From: Thermococcus henrietii
GTDB taxonomy: Archaea; Methanobacteriota_B; Thermococci; Thermococcales; Thermococcaceae
Direction of reading: 5' to 3'
Length of the DNA: 64,000 nt
Assembly (NCBI RefSeq): GCF_900198835.1
Contig: NZ_LT900021.1
Span: forward strand, 2,046,001-2,110,000
In this document: positions 27,679-35,331 of the stretch, one piece after another
How the letters are laid out: every line of letters starts with the position of its first letter
How positions within the stretch are numbered: position 1 is the stretch's first letter
The notes under the pieces: generated by a model
What the model was told of the DNA's origin: nothing
What the model saw: the letters and a program-made list of their open reading frames with translations, nothing else
Database searches by the model: none
Translations under genes and position numbers: made by a program

Positions 27679-28131
27679 TCATTCGCAGAACTCCTCGACT
27701 ATTCTCCTTATTATCTTGCTCGTCTTCGCCCGGTCGCTCTTGTAGAGGTAGGGAACTCGTATTACCTCAGCGTTTATGCCGTGCTTCCTCAGCTCCTCCT
27801 TGAGCTTCTCGCAGTTGAAGTTCTGGTCCGGGCCGATGGCTATAACGTCCGGGTTTATGCGCTTCACGAGCTCGAAGTCTATCCCGCCGGGCGAGCCGAT
27901 GTAAACCTCGTCCACGTATTTTATCGCCCTCAGCAGTTCAGCCCTGTCCTCGGCCGGGTTTATCGGGTTCCTCCGCTTGTTCCTCCTAACGGTCTCATCG
28001 TGGGCTACTATGACTATAAGCTCATCGCCCAGCTCTTTCGCCTGCTTTAAAAAGTGTATATGCCCGACGTGGAGGATGTCAAAGACTCCACCGGCTAAAA
28101 CGCGGATTCTCCGGCCTTTAGATTCCCCCAT
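27679..28131 (-). CDS. ribL: Archaeal FAD synthase RibL
   Basis: It transfers AMP (or CMP) from a nucleoside triphosphate to FMN to make FAD. The nucleotidyltransferase motifs are [15 protein letters not shown] (the HxGH site, about residues 14-28), [18 protein letters not shown] and the [14 protein letters not shown] end with the conserved S-T-S-like segment. The 150-residue length matches the MJ1179 family. It begins one base after the stop of the PUA gene and closes the operon. Confidence 0.93.
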   Translation of the reverse strand: MGESKGRRIRVLAGGVFDILHVGHIHFLKQAKELGDELIVIVAHDETVRRNKRRNPINPAEDRAELLRAIKYVDEVYIGSPGGIDFELVKRINPDVIAIGPDQNFNCEKLKEELRKHGINAEVIRVPYLYKSDRAKTSKIIRRIVEEFCE

Positions 28132-28132
28132 C

Positions 28133-28651
28133 TCATCCCACCGTGACGTTCCAGATTTTATCCTTGGCGTGATGGATGTTCTTCACTGCCTTCCCCTTGG
28201 GCTTCTCCTTCATCGCCTTACCGCTCATGAGGGCTATGCCTATCGCGAGGGGCCTTCCGTACTGCTCCTCAACCACGAAGACGAAGTCGCCCTCCTTGAT
28301 GTTCTCATCGGCATCAACTATGCCAGCGGCCATGACATCGGCGCCGTTGATGATGTATGGAACCGCCCCTTCGTCAACGACAACGCGCCTCGGCCACTTC
28401 CTTAAGTCTTCCTCGTTGGACAGCTCGTAGAGCGCTATGACAAGCGGGAAAATCAGGCCCTTTCTCCGTATGAAGAAGGGCTTTCCGTTGACGAGGAGGA
28501 TTTCTGTTGTCTTGTCGAACTCCGCAACCTCAACGCGGTCCTTCTTGCTCAGCATCTTCTCGGCTATCTCCTCTCCAAAAATCTCGGCCATCTCGCGGAT
28601 TATGGCCTTTACCTCCTTCTTGCTGAGGGGGTGCTTGACCTTCAGCTCCAC
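28133..28651 (-). CDS. PUA-domain RNA-binding protein
   Basis: A 172-residue protein with an N-terminal helical/beta domain ([48 protein letters not shown]). A C-terminal PUA domain follows ([55 protein letters not shown]). The layout resembles archaeal relatives of the MCT-1/Tma20 translation factors. It overlaps pyrF by 10 bp and ribL follows after one base. Confidence 0.88.
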   Translation of the reverse strand: MELKVKHPLSKKEVKAIIREMAEIFGEEIAEKMLSKKDRVEVAEFDKTTEILLVNGKPFFIRRKGLIFPLVIALYELSNEEDLRKWPRRVVVDEGAVPYIINGADVMAAGIVDADENIKEGDFVFVVEEQYGRPLAIGIALMSGKAMKEKPKGKAVKNIHHAKDKIWNVTVG

Positions 28652-29283
28652 GCTCTCACCTCCTCGTAAATCTGTCTCGCGCTCTCCCTCGGGTTATCGC
28701 TCGCGTAAATCGAACGGCCTACGATGATGTAGTCGGCACCGGCCTTTAAAACCTCGCCCGCCTTTCCGCCTTGGGCGCCAACTCCGGGGGTTAGGATTTT
28801 GATTCCCGGCTTGAGCCTCGAGCGGATGTAATTGACACGCTCGGGCCTCGTGGCCGGAGCTATGACCCCAAAGGGCTCGAGCCGGTTGGCGAGCTCTATT
28901 AGCCTATCCGTCACGGGCTGTATGAACTCCCTCGCCCCCGGATGGCTCATCTCGACGACGATTATCGTCTTCCCGAGCTCCATAACCGCCTCAACGCTGT
29001 CGCTCCCGACGAAGCCGTGCGCTATGATGTAATCCGCCCCCGCTTCGAAAACCTTCCCCGCTATCAGCCGGTTGGTGTTGGGAATGTCCGCGAGCTTGAG
29101 GTCGGCTATGACCGGAAGACCGGTCTCCTCCTTGAGTTCGGGGATTATGTCCAGCCCGGAACCGATGATGAGGGGCCAGTTCACCTTAATCGCCCAGAGG
29201 TAGTCCGCCGTTTCGCGGGCTATCTCAAGGGCCCTCTCGCGCTCGTAGACGTCAAGGGCAAGGATAAGCCTGCTCTCGGCCAT
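28642..29283 (-). CDS. pyrF: Orotidine 5'-phosphate decarboxylase
   Basis: It catalyses the last step of UMP synthesis. Key parts are LALDVYERERALEIA at the N-terminus, AIKVNWPL, and the catalytic VIADLKLADIPNTN (D-x-K-x-x-D). LTPGVGAQGG and DYIIVGRSIYAS bind the phosphate. The length of 213 residues is typical of archaeal enzymes. It is placed between the DUF4443 gene and the PUA gene in one operon. Confidence 0.96.
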   Translation of the reverse strand: MAESRLILALDVYERERALEIARETADYLWAIKVNWPLIIGSGLDIIPELKEETGLPVIADLKLADIPNTNRLIAGKVFEAGADYIIAHGFVGSDSVEAVMELGKTIIVVEMSHPGAREFIQPVTDRLIELANRLEPFGVIAPATRPERVNYIRSRLKPGIKILTPGVGAQGGKAGEVLKAGADYIIVGRSIYASDNPRESARQIYEEVRAWS

Positions 29284-29287
29284 CGGC

Positions 29288-29881
29288 TCACCTCACGAGG
29301 GACTTTATCTCCTCCGGCACGTCCTTGAGGAAAACCGCCACGTGGTAGGCGCTTTTCATGGCATCAGCCGGGTTCTCGGCCCAAGTAACGACGACCATGT
29401 CTCCATCATCAGGCCCAAGAACGGAGAGCTTCTCCGCCAGCTCGGGCATGGTCTCCCGCAGGGGCCTGCCGTCCTCTGGGAATACTACCTCCCCGTTTTT
29501 AACGACGAGAATCATCGCACCCTTGGCGAAGAACCTTATTGCCTCGTCGCGAAGCTCGATGCTCTTGAACTCAGGAGGGTTCCTGACGATTAGGGCGTAG
29601 GCCGGAAAGCCCTCAACCCTTCCAACCGCGTGAACCTCCGAAAAGGCCCGCGAAAGCCTCTCAACGAGCTCCCTGCCTTTCCCACTGAGGACGTGGCCCC
29701 TCTGGGAGGACTCTATGAGTTCCATCCTCGAAAGCTTTCTCAAAAGCGTTCTAACGCTCCCCTCGCCGAGGTCAAGGAGCTCTGAAATCGTCTTCCTCCC
29801 AACGGGATTCCTCATCAGGAACAGAACCGCGACCGCGTCTTCAATCGTGAACTCAGGATACGCTCCCCTCTTCCAGCTCAT
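29288..29881 (-). CDS. DUF4443 protein with winged-helix N-terminus
   Basis: A 197-residue protein starting at MSWKRGAYPEF (ATG 29881, after GGTGGGTGAG). A winged helix spans about residues 12-70 (AVAVLFLMRNPVGRKTISELLDLGEGSVRTLLRKLSRMELIESS...). The rest matches the archaeal DUF4443 ligand-like domain. A TATA element GCTTTTAACT lies near 29911-29920, so transcription starts here for the operon DUF4443-pyrF-PUA-ribL. It could control this operon, but there is no direct sign. Confidence 0.82.
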   Translation of the reverse strand: MSWKRGAYPEFTIEDAVAVLFLMRNPVGRKTISELLDLGEGSVRTLLRKLSRMELIESSQRGHVLSGKGRELVERLSRAFSEVHAVGRVEGFPAYALIVRNPPEFKSIELRDEAIRFFAKGAMILVVKNGEVVFPEDGRPLRETMPELAEKLSVLGPDDGDMVVVTWAENPADAMKSAYHVAVFLKDVPEEIKSLVR

Positions 29882-29927
29882 TCTCACCCACCGAGAAAAG
29901 TAGGAAAAGGGAGTTAAAAGCTTGCCG

Positions 29928-31076
29928 TCAGAGCCACTTGGGCTGGAGTCCGGCCCAGATGCGCATCTTCTCGTGGGCAATGATGCGCGGGATGTTGTGC
30001 ATCTCCTTCGGTCCCGGGTTCTTCATGTAGAAGGCGTTGACCTCGTAAACGGTTCCGAAGGCCTTCTTCTCGACGGCAATCTTTCCGAGCCTGACGAGGT
30101 CGACGAGCAGACCTGCCAGAGCCGGGCTGTCGTTTATCCTTCCAGTTATGACGAGCTCGTCGTGGGCGCCGTTGAAGCTGATGTACTCGATGTGCATGGC
30201 GATGAACTTCTTGTCGCCGAGGGGTTCGAGGAAGCCGGTCGGCTTGATGTAGTGCGGGGCGTCGTAGCCGAGGAGGTCTTTGACGATGGAGCTCTTGGTG
30301 AACTCCTTGCTCTTGTTGCGCTCCTTGTCGGTGAGAGCCAGGAAGTCCTGGTTTCCGCCGATGTTGAACTGGGCGATGTCGAGGACGTAGCGGTTCCTCT
30401 GGGCGAGGTGCGCGAGGACGTCAGCCGTCAGCGGGGTGGCGCCGGTGGCTCCGTCGTCGCCGAAGATAACGAGGTTGCTCTCCTTCGCGAGCTCGACGAA
30501 GGCCGAGTCGTTGGCGATGAGGGTTGGAATCGCGTTGACGAAGGCCGCACCGCCGACCTCCTTGGCGTACTTGGCGGCCGCGTAGGCGTAGACCTGGGTA
30601 GCTGTGAGCCTGTCCTTCCTGTCCTCGACGATGGCCTTCTCAAGCTCCTCCCTGTTCTCGAAGGGAACGAAGGCCTCGGTGGTGCAGACGTTGACGAAAA
30701 CGTCAGGCTTGAGCTCCTTCCACTCGTTGACGAGGTGCTCAACGGCCTCGCTGAGGGTCATCTCGTCGTCGAGACCCGTCGCTTCGAGCGGGAGGTTCCT
30801 GAGGCTTCCGAGGTGTATTCCCTTCCTGACGGTGATGCCCTTGAGGCTCTCCGGGGCCTCGGGGTCGTAGGCCTTGACGACCTCGTAGAGGTCCTTGCCG
30901 ACCTTGGCCTTGTCAACGTCGTATGAACCGACGATTTCGATATCCTTAATCTTAATCGGGAGCTCGTCCGCCAGCGGGACGCCGTAGGGCTCGAGCTTTC
31001 CGGCCTTTATCTTCTCAAGACCGCTCGCGAATATGCTTGCAACGTAACCCTGGCCAAGTATAACAACCCTGACCAT
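29928..31076 (-). CDS. ino1: myo-Inositol-1-phosphate synthase
   Basis: It converts glucose 6-phosphate into L-myo-inositol 1-phosphate with NAD, the first step to di-myo-inositol phosphate, the heat and salt solute of Thermococcales, and to inositol lipids. The NAD-binding motif is ILGQGYVASIFASGL at the N-terminus. The family segments VNAIPTLIANDSAF, DDGATGATPLTADV, NIGGNQDFLALT and KEFTKSSIVKDLLGYD are clear. The start is ATG 31076 after GGAGGTGGGTGAA, with a TATA at 31119-31128 (CTATTTAACC on the minus strand). Upstream frame to 31214 is an artefact of the element flank. Confidence 0.96.
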   Translation of the reverse strand: MVRVVILGQGYVASIFASGLEKIKAGKLEPYGVPLADELPIKIKDIEIVGSYDVDKAKVGKDLYEVVKAYDPEAPESLKGITVRKGIHLGSLRNLPLEATGLDDEMTLSEAVEHLVNEWKELKPDVFVNVCTTEAFVPFENREELEKAIVEDRKDRLTATQVYAYAAAKYAKEVGGAAFVNAIPTLIANDSAFVELAKESNLVIFGDDGATGATPLTADVLAHLAQRNRYVLDIAQFNIGGNQDFLALTDKERNKSKEFTKSSIVKDLLGYDAPHYIKPTGFLEPLGDKKFIAMHIEYISFNGAHDELVITGRINDSPALAGLLVDLVRLGKIAVEKKAFGTVYEVNAFYMKNPGPKEMHNIPRIIAHEKMRIWAGLQPKWL

Positions 31077-31159
31077 TTCACCCACCTCCTTTTCGTTGTT
31101 CTCAAATATTTTACAGTGGTTAAATAGTTTTTGGTCGCGAAACCTTTCTGGATATGAGC

Positions 31160-31330
31160 TGACCTCCTCCCTGCCCTGAAGGGCAAGGGTTCCAGCGAGG
31201 AATCTCCTACCCAACTGGCAGAGAGGTTCGAGGGGTTCTCATCAAGGAACCCGTTACAACGGGTTCTTCGAACCCCTCTGGCCTGGTCTTCGGCCAGTTA
31301 CCCCTCCCCTGAGCATAAAGCCCGCTCAGA
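31160..31330 (-). ncRNA. Candidate omega-RNA of the tnpB element
   Basis: In TnpB systems the guide RNA scaffold comes from the 3' end of tnpB and the right end of the element, and the guide is the flanking host DNA. Here the segment from ACCATAACCCCGA in late tnpB to GGAGGAGGTCA shows several stem pairs (GAACCCGTTGTAACGGGTTC, TTGCCC-TTCA-GGGCAG). It is also preserved in the small element at 51914-52281. The guide would start at 31159 (GCTCATATCC...). Extent is approximate. Confidence 0.6.
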
Positions 31331-32514
31331 TTCGGGGTTATGGTCGTCACAACCTTCCTCAAAATGTTGAAAGCTCCAACTAAGTCCGCATTAAACACAA
31401 GCCCCGTTGCGGGACACTTAAACAATCCTCTAACAAAGCGAGCCCCCTCGTGGGGCTTCCCGCAAACGGGGCAAAGCTTAGAAGTGAAAGCCTCATCAAC
31501 AACTACAACCCGAATACCATACTCTTCCGCAACCTCTGTGAGGCGTTTAATGACATAATTGAACCGCCAGACGTGGGAGAGGAGAAAGTTTTGCTTTTTG
31601 CCCTTATCAGAATTCCTCGCTATTCCCTTTGGATAACCAACGATGATTCTACTAACTCCCAAATCGTAGAGCTTCTTAACAGTTTGCCTTACTGCCGTGT
31701 TAATGTAGTGCTTCGCCTGAAGTTTGGCCCTCTCATGCATTCTCTTGAGTTTTCTACTCGTTTTGGCTCCACTCTTGTTGAGTTTCGACTGATACTCAGC
31801 AATCTTCTTCCGCCAGTAGAAGTCAATGCTCTTTAACGGTCTCCCATTGACCAGAAAGCTTTCTCCATTCTCCACATAAGCGACCATCAAATTGTTCACT
31901 CCAAGGTCTATTCCCGCAGAGAGGTTTCCTCTTGGAGTTCTTGGGAGTTTAATCCACTCCCCACTCTCAAGTTTTTCCTCGACTGCGAGGCTTACGTGAG
32001 CATACCACTTCCGCTTTACAGGGTCGTAAGTGATTTCTAAGCGACCCTGCTTCCCCTTCAAGTGTATTCTACCCTTGAACTGGATTTCGAGGCGTCCGAA
32101 TTTGCCAAGACCCTTTAGAATGAGCTTATTCCCTTCAATCCTGTACTGGTCGTTTCTAAGAACGATTAATGGTTTCCTCCTTCCGTCTTCTTTGAGGTAG
32201 TTTGGTGGTTTGGGCTTAAGCCAAGAGGGAAGTTCACCATTCCGCTTCTTCCGGAGGAGTGAGAAGAATGAACGCCAAGCTTCAGCGTTTTTGCGACAGA
32301 TTTGTTGAACGGTTGCTGAACCGATTTCCCGCTTAAACTCTTCATAAACGGTTTTCTCAGTCTTGTTAAAGTCCACGATTTGTTCTTTGAAGAATTGTTG
32401 TCGTCTGAGATAGTTTACTTGGTTCCAGACTTTAGCTTCAGTGTCCGCTAACTGTTGGAGGGTTTTCGCCTGCTCTTTTGAGGGTTGGAGTTTAAGCGTT
32501 ACAGTTCGCTTCAT
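31207..32514 (-). CDS. tnpB: RNA-guided nuclease TnpB of a solo IS element
   Basis: TnpB proteins are RuvC-type nucleases guided by an omega-RNA made from the element's own right end, and they are ancestors of Cas12. The 435-residue protein has the N-terminal MKRTVTLKLQPSKEQAKTL and the RuvC residues in GIDLGVNN, VVVDEAFTSKLCPVCG and NADLVGAFNIL. The zinc ribbon has CPVC but only one Cys in the second half (FKCPATG), a form I also associate with other Thermococcales TnpBs. The frame is intact, so the gene may be active. No tnpA is near, so mobility would need a transposase in trans. Confidence 0.95.
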   Translation of the reverse strand: MKRTVTLKLQPSKEQAKTLQQLADTEAKVWNQVNYLRRQQFFKEQIVDFNKTEKTVYEEFKREIGSATVQQICRKNAEAWRSFFSLLRKKRNGELPSWLKPKPPNYLKEDGRRKPLIVLRNDQYRIEGNKLILKGLGKFGRLEIQFKGRIHLKGKQGRLEITYDPVKRKWYAHVSLAVEEKLESGEWIKLPRTPRGNLSAGIDLGVNNLMVAYVENGESFLVNGRPLKSIDFYWRKKIAEYQSKLNKSGAKTSRKLKRMHERAKLQAKHYINTAVRQTVKKLYDLGVSRIIVGYPKGIARNSDKGKKQNFLLSHVWRFNYVIKRLTEVAEEYGIRVVVVDEAFTSKLCPVCGKPHEGARFVRGLFKCPATGLVFNADLVGAFNILRKVVTTITPNLSGLYAQGRGNWPKTRPEGFEEPVVTGSLMRTPRTSLPVG

Positions 32515-32583
32515 TTCAAAGTATGGTATGAATTTTAGGCTTTAAAAGAGTGTTGTTTTCTCGCTTAAAGACTGTTGGGTTGT

Positions 32584-33888
32584 TTACTGCATCCCCGTCC
32601 TAAAGGACGAGGCATTCAAAAGAATAAAGTAAACCGTCGCCCCGACGCGGAGGTTTGTCAGGACTGCGAGGAGCGCGAAGAGCGCCCTGACGGCGAGACC
32701 TGAAGGAACGAGCAGGAACAGCATCGTCAGGAAGACCCTCTCGTCCCTCTTTCCCGGGAGCTTTCTGAGTGCCGGGACTTCCCGGTAGGCGTCCCTGCAG
32801 AAGGCCCCCTTAAAGCGCTCGGTCGAGTAGCTCACCATGACCGAACCGAGCAGAGCTAAGAGCGCGACCAGATACCAGAGGGGCTCTTTCAAAGCTGAGT
32901 AGGCAAGGAGCGCGAGGAAAGAGCCGTCAACGTAGCGGTCGAGGATTGAATCCACGTAGCCACCGAGCCTGCTCGTCCTCAGCTGGGCCCTCGCGAGCTC
33001 GCCGTCAACGCCGTCGAGAATTGAGCTCAGCTGGTAGAGGATTCCGGCTAAAGGCAGGCTGACGAGCGTTAGGAAGGCCGAGAGCACGCCGAGGGCGAAG
33101 GTGACGACCGTCATCTGGTTTGGAGTGACCTTCTCAACGAGGAGATAGCTGATTCTCGTCGAGATTTTTCTGTTGAGGTGTCTGCTGATGAACCCGTCGC
33201 CGGTTCCCTTGACGGCCGTGAAGACGAGCATCTTTCGGGCCCTCTTGAGCTCCTCCGGCGTATCCACGTCGGTCCAGCCGAGGCCGTCAACGAAGGTAAC
33301 CGGAAGCTTAGCACGCCCGACGACCTCGCTGAGTGAGTAGTCACCGTTTTTCTCGTTTTCAAGCCCTTCCGTCACCTTGAAAATCCCTTCATCGAGGACG
33401 AAGAAGCCGGTATCAACCGCGTCCCAGTCTTTAAGGCCCTTCCCGATTCGCTCGACCCGGCCGTCCTTCACCTTAACCTTCGTCGCCTCGTCAACGTCAA
33501 TCCACCCCGGCCTTCGGTCCGCTATGAGGCCGTTTCCCGTTATGGCCTCCGCAACGAAGGCCTCGCTGTAGACGTGGTCGCTCATGACAAGGACGAACCG
33601 CCCGGAGAGGTGGCCTTTGGCGAGGTGGAGAGAGTGACCGTTGCCCTTGTCGGGCTCGGGGTTTATCACGAGCTCGGCGTTGAAGCCGTTCCTCTCAACG
33701 AACTCGCGGTAAAGGGGGGCGTACCGCTCGTTGGTGACGATTACGAACCTCTCAACGCCGTTCCTCTGGAGGAGGTGCATCGTTCGGTACAGAATCTCCC
33801 TTCCGGCAACCCTGACGAGGCCCTTTGGCCTTCCGCCCATCCTCGTCCCAAGGCCTGCCGCGAGAATCACTGCAGTTTTTGGAGTCAT
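32584..33888 (-). CDS. Bifunctional inositol-1-phosphate cytidylyltransferase / DIPP synthase
   Basis: It joins CTP to inositol 1-phosphate and then couples CDP-inositol to a second inositol 1-phosphate, giving the phosphorylated precursor of di-myo-inositol phosphate. The soluble half has LAAGLGTRMGGRPKGLV (residues ~8-24), the nucleotidyltransferase motif. The membrane half has the CDP-alcohol motif DGVDGELARAQ...GGYVDSILDRYVD. Start ATG 33888 follows GGTGAT. The last 14 residues (FILLNASSFRTGMQ) appear to be encoded by the inserted tnpB element; without it the protein would end after GATV. The partner gene ino1 lies just beyond the element. Confidence 0.92.
   Translation of the reverse strand: MTPKTAVILAAGLGTRMGGRPKGLVRVAGREILYRTMHLLQRNGVERFVIVTNERYAPLYREFVERNGFNAELVINPEPDKGNGHSLHLAKGHLSGRFVLVMSDHVYSEAFVAEAITGNGLIADRRPGWIDVDEATKVKVKDGRVERIGKGLKDWDAVDTGFFVLDEGIFKVTEGLENEKNGDYSLSEVVGRAKLPVTFVDGLGWTDVDTPEELKRARKMLVFTAVKGTGDGFISRHLNRKISTRISYLLVEKVTPNQMTVVTFALGVLSAFLTLVSLPLAGILYQLSSILDGVDGELARAQLRTSRLGGYVDSILDRYVDGSFLALLAYSALKEPLWYLVALLALLGSVMVSYSTERFKGAFCRDAYREVPALRKLPGKRDERVFLTMLFLLVPSGLAVRALFALLAVLTNLRVGATVYFILLNASSFRTGMQ
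32586..32620 (-). repeat. Hairpin near the left end of the tnpB element
   Basis: On the minus strand CCTCGTCC-TTTA-GGACGGGG forms an eight-pair stem with one G-T pair. It resembles the right-end hairpins at 31164 and 52250 in stem size, loop length and the trailing GGGGA. It may be the element's left-end hairpin or a relic of another element's right end. The 3' end of the DIPP synthase frame runs through it. Confidence 0.55.
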
Positions 33889-33910
33889 CGGCATCACCTT
33901 TTTAAGGCCC

Positions 33911-33928
33911 TTGATAAGGCCTCATCAA
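33911..33928. promoter_or_regulatory. Near-perfect palindrome upstream of the DIPP synthase gene
   Basis: TTGATAAGGCCTCATCAA is symmetric except for one pair. It lies 23-40 bp upstream of the DIPP synthase start and about 53-70 bp upstream of divergent dph6, in the promoter region of both. Confidence 0.4.
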
Positions 33929-33980
33929 GAGAACCGAGATTAAATTAACCGCAGGTAATTTAAAGCTTTCGGTGGTGGAA

Positions 33981-34664
33981 ATGCGCGTGGCGGTCCTTTA
34001 CTCGGGGGGCAAGGACTCGAACTACGCCCTCTACTGGGCGCTCAAGCAGGGGTTCGAGGTCAAGTACCTCGTCTCGATGGTGAGCGAGAGGGAAGACAGC
34101 TACATGTACCACGTGCCCAACATTCACCTCACGGAACTGCAGGCGAGGGCGATAGGTATTCCACTCGTCAAGGGCTTCACGAGTGGCGAGAAGGAAAAAG
34201 AGGTAGAGGACATGAAGGCAGTCCTCGAGGGGCTGAAGATTGACGGCGTCGTTGCCGGAGCTTTGGCCAGCGAGTACCAGAAGCAGAGGGTGGACAGGGT
34301 GGCAAAGGAACTCGGCATCGAGAGCTTCGCGCCGGCCTGGCACAGGGACCCCGTTGACTACATGCGCGAGCTGATTGGAATCTTCGACATCGTAATGGTC
34401 GGAGTTTCGGCCTACGGGTTGGACGAGCGCTGGCTCGGGCGGAGGATTGACAAGAAAGCTTTGGAGGAGCTGGTGAAGCTCCACGAGAGGTACAAAATCC
34501 ACGTGGCCGGAGAGGGCGGTGAGTTCGAGACCTTCGTCCGCGACGCGCCGTTCTTCAAGGCCAGAATAGTCTTCGACGAGGTAGAAAAGCGGTGGAACGA
34601 CTGCAACTATTCGGGGGTGCTTGAGGTCAAGAGGGCGCACCTCGAGAGAAAGGACAACCTTTAA
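33981..34664 (+). CDS. dph6: Diphthine-ammonia ligase Dph6
   Basis: It carries out the ATP-dependent amidation of diphthine on elongation factor 2, the last step in diphthamide synthesis. The PP-loop is [18 protein letters not shown] (residues 3-20). The family segments [25 protein letters not shown] and [19 protein letters not shown] are present. The start is ATG 33981, directly after GGTGGTGGAA. The 227-residue length equals the archaeal single-domain form. Confidence 0.94.
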   Translation: MRVAVLYSGGKDSNYALYWALKQGFEVKYLVSMVSEREDSYMYHVPNIHLTELQARAIGIPLVKGFTSGEKEKEVEDMKAVLEGLKIDGVVAGALASEYQKQRVDRVAKELGIESFAPAWHRDPVDYMRELIGIFDIVMVGVSAYGLDERWLGRRIDKKALEELVKLHERYKIHVAGEGGEFETFVRDAPFFKARIVFDEVEKRWNDCNYSGVLEVKRAHLERKDNL

Positions 34665-34696
34665 TTTTCCTTCCGCGAAGTTTTATCGGTGGGAGC

Positions 34697-34885
34697 ATGG
34701 AGGTTATTGAAGCCGTCTACGACCACGGGGTTCTGAAACCCCTGAAGAAGGTGGACCTAAAGGAAGGCGAGAAAGTTCGCATAGTCCTCAAGAGGTCCCT
34801 CTACGAAGTTATCTCGGAACTTGAGAAGGAGTTCGAGGACGTAGATGAAGACCTCGGGGAAGTTCTCGTGAGGGAGAGAAAGTGA
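34697..34885 (+). CDS. Antitoxin of the AF2212/DUF104 family
   Basis: A 62-residue protein with the DUF104 pattern at the N-terminus (MEVIEAVYDHGVLKPLKKVDLKEGEKVRIVL) and an acidic C-terminal tail that would wrap a toxin. It precedes a PIN-domain gene and overlaps it by 4 bp (GTGA), a common toxin-antitoxin arrangement in archaea. Confidence 0.9.
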   Translation: MEVIEAVYDHGVLKPLKKVDLKEGEKVRIVLKRSLYEVISELEKEFEDVDEDLGEVLVRERK

Positions 34886-35331
34886 TAGTTCTTGATGCAT
34901 CTCTGATTATCGACTCCCTTCTTCCAAAACTTGGGGATAGGCATAAACTCGCTAAAGAGTTGCTTAAGGCAGTCTCAGAGGGCAACATTGTGGTTACAAT
35001 GCCAAGAATAGCGAAGATTGAGATGCTGAGCGTCTTTAGCAGGAAAATAGGAATGAGGGCAATTCAGGTTGTTGAGACCTTAGGAGAGGGCGTTGAGTTC
35101 GTTGGAGAAGAGGAGTTTTACCAAGTTGCGGAGGCTATTGCGCCCAAAATTCATGGGAGGGCCGTGGATACATACTACATAGCACTCGCTTTCAAGAACT
35201 CAGCTATTCTGCTCTCATGTGACAGACGACAGGTAGAAAACGCCAGAGTTGCGGGCGTTGAGGCATACTATGTCCCCGAAGAATTTGACAAGGCAATGAA
35301 AAGAATAAATGAACTCAGGGCTTCACCCTGA
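34882..35331 (+). CDS. vapC: PIN-domain ribonuclease toxin (VapC-like)
   Basis: A 149-residue PIN-domain protein. The acidic residues of the active site are visible at the start (VLDASLII), in the middle (AKIEMLSVF) and near AVDTYYIALAF and LSCDRRQVENAR. VapC toxins cleave tRNA or rRNA and are held inactive by the partner antitoxin. It starts at GTG 34882 overlapping the antitoxin stop, so translation is coupled. Codon usage is somewhat less GC-rich than the surroundings. Its 3' end overlaps the convergent lipoprotein gene by 17 bp. Confidence 0.9.
   Translation: MIVLDASLIIDSLLPKLGDRHKLAKELLKAVSEGNIVVTMPRIAKIEMLSVFSRKIGMRAIQVVETLGEGVEFVGEEEFYQVAEAIAPKIHGRAVDTYYIALAFKNSAILLSCDRRQVENARVAGVEAYYVPEEFDKAMKRINELRASP

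Larger units (their letters stand above)
31160..32629 (-). mobile_element. Solo-tnpB element of the IS200/IS605 group (IS1341-like)
   Basis: A 1470-bp element with one gene, tnpB, and no tnpA. On the minus strand it follows the bases TTTA, begins with C at 32629, and ends with a hairpin (CTTGCCC-TTCA-GGGCAGG) and GGAGGAGGTCA at 31160. There is no terminal inverted repeat and no target duplication, as expected for this group. Removing it joins GTT TA to G and gives GTT TAG, restoring a stop codon for the DIPP synthase gene. The exact ends are inferred by comparison with the 368-bp relative at 51914-52281. Confidence 0.75.

Noticed and set aside
31077-31214. 46-residue N-terminal extension of inositol-1-phosphate synthase
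   Set aside because: It runs through the TATA box and the tnpB element end; ATG 31076 has an excellent ribosome site and the protein then begins with the Rossmann motif as in the family.
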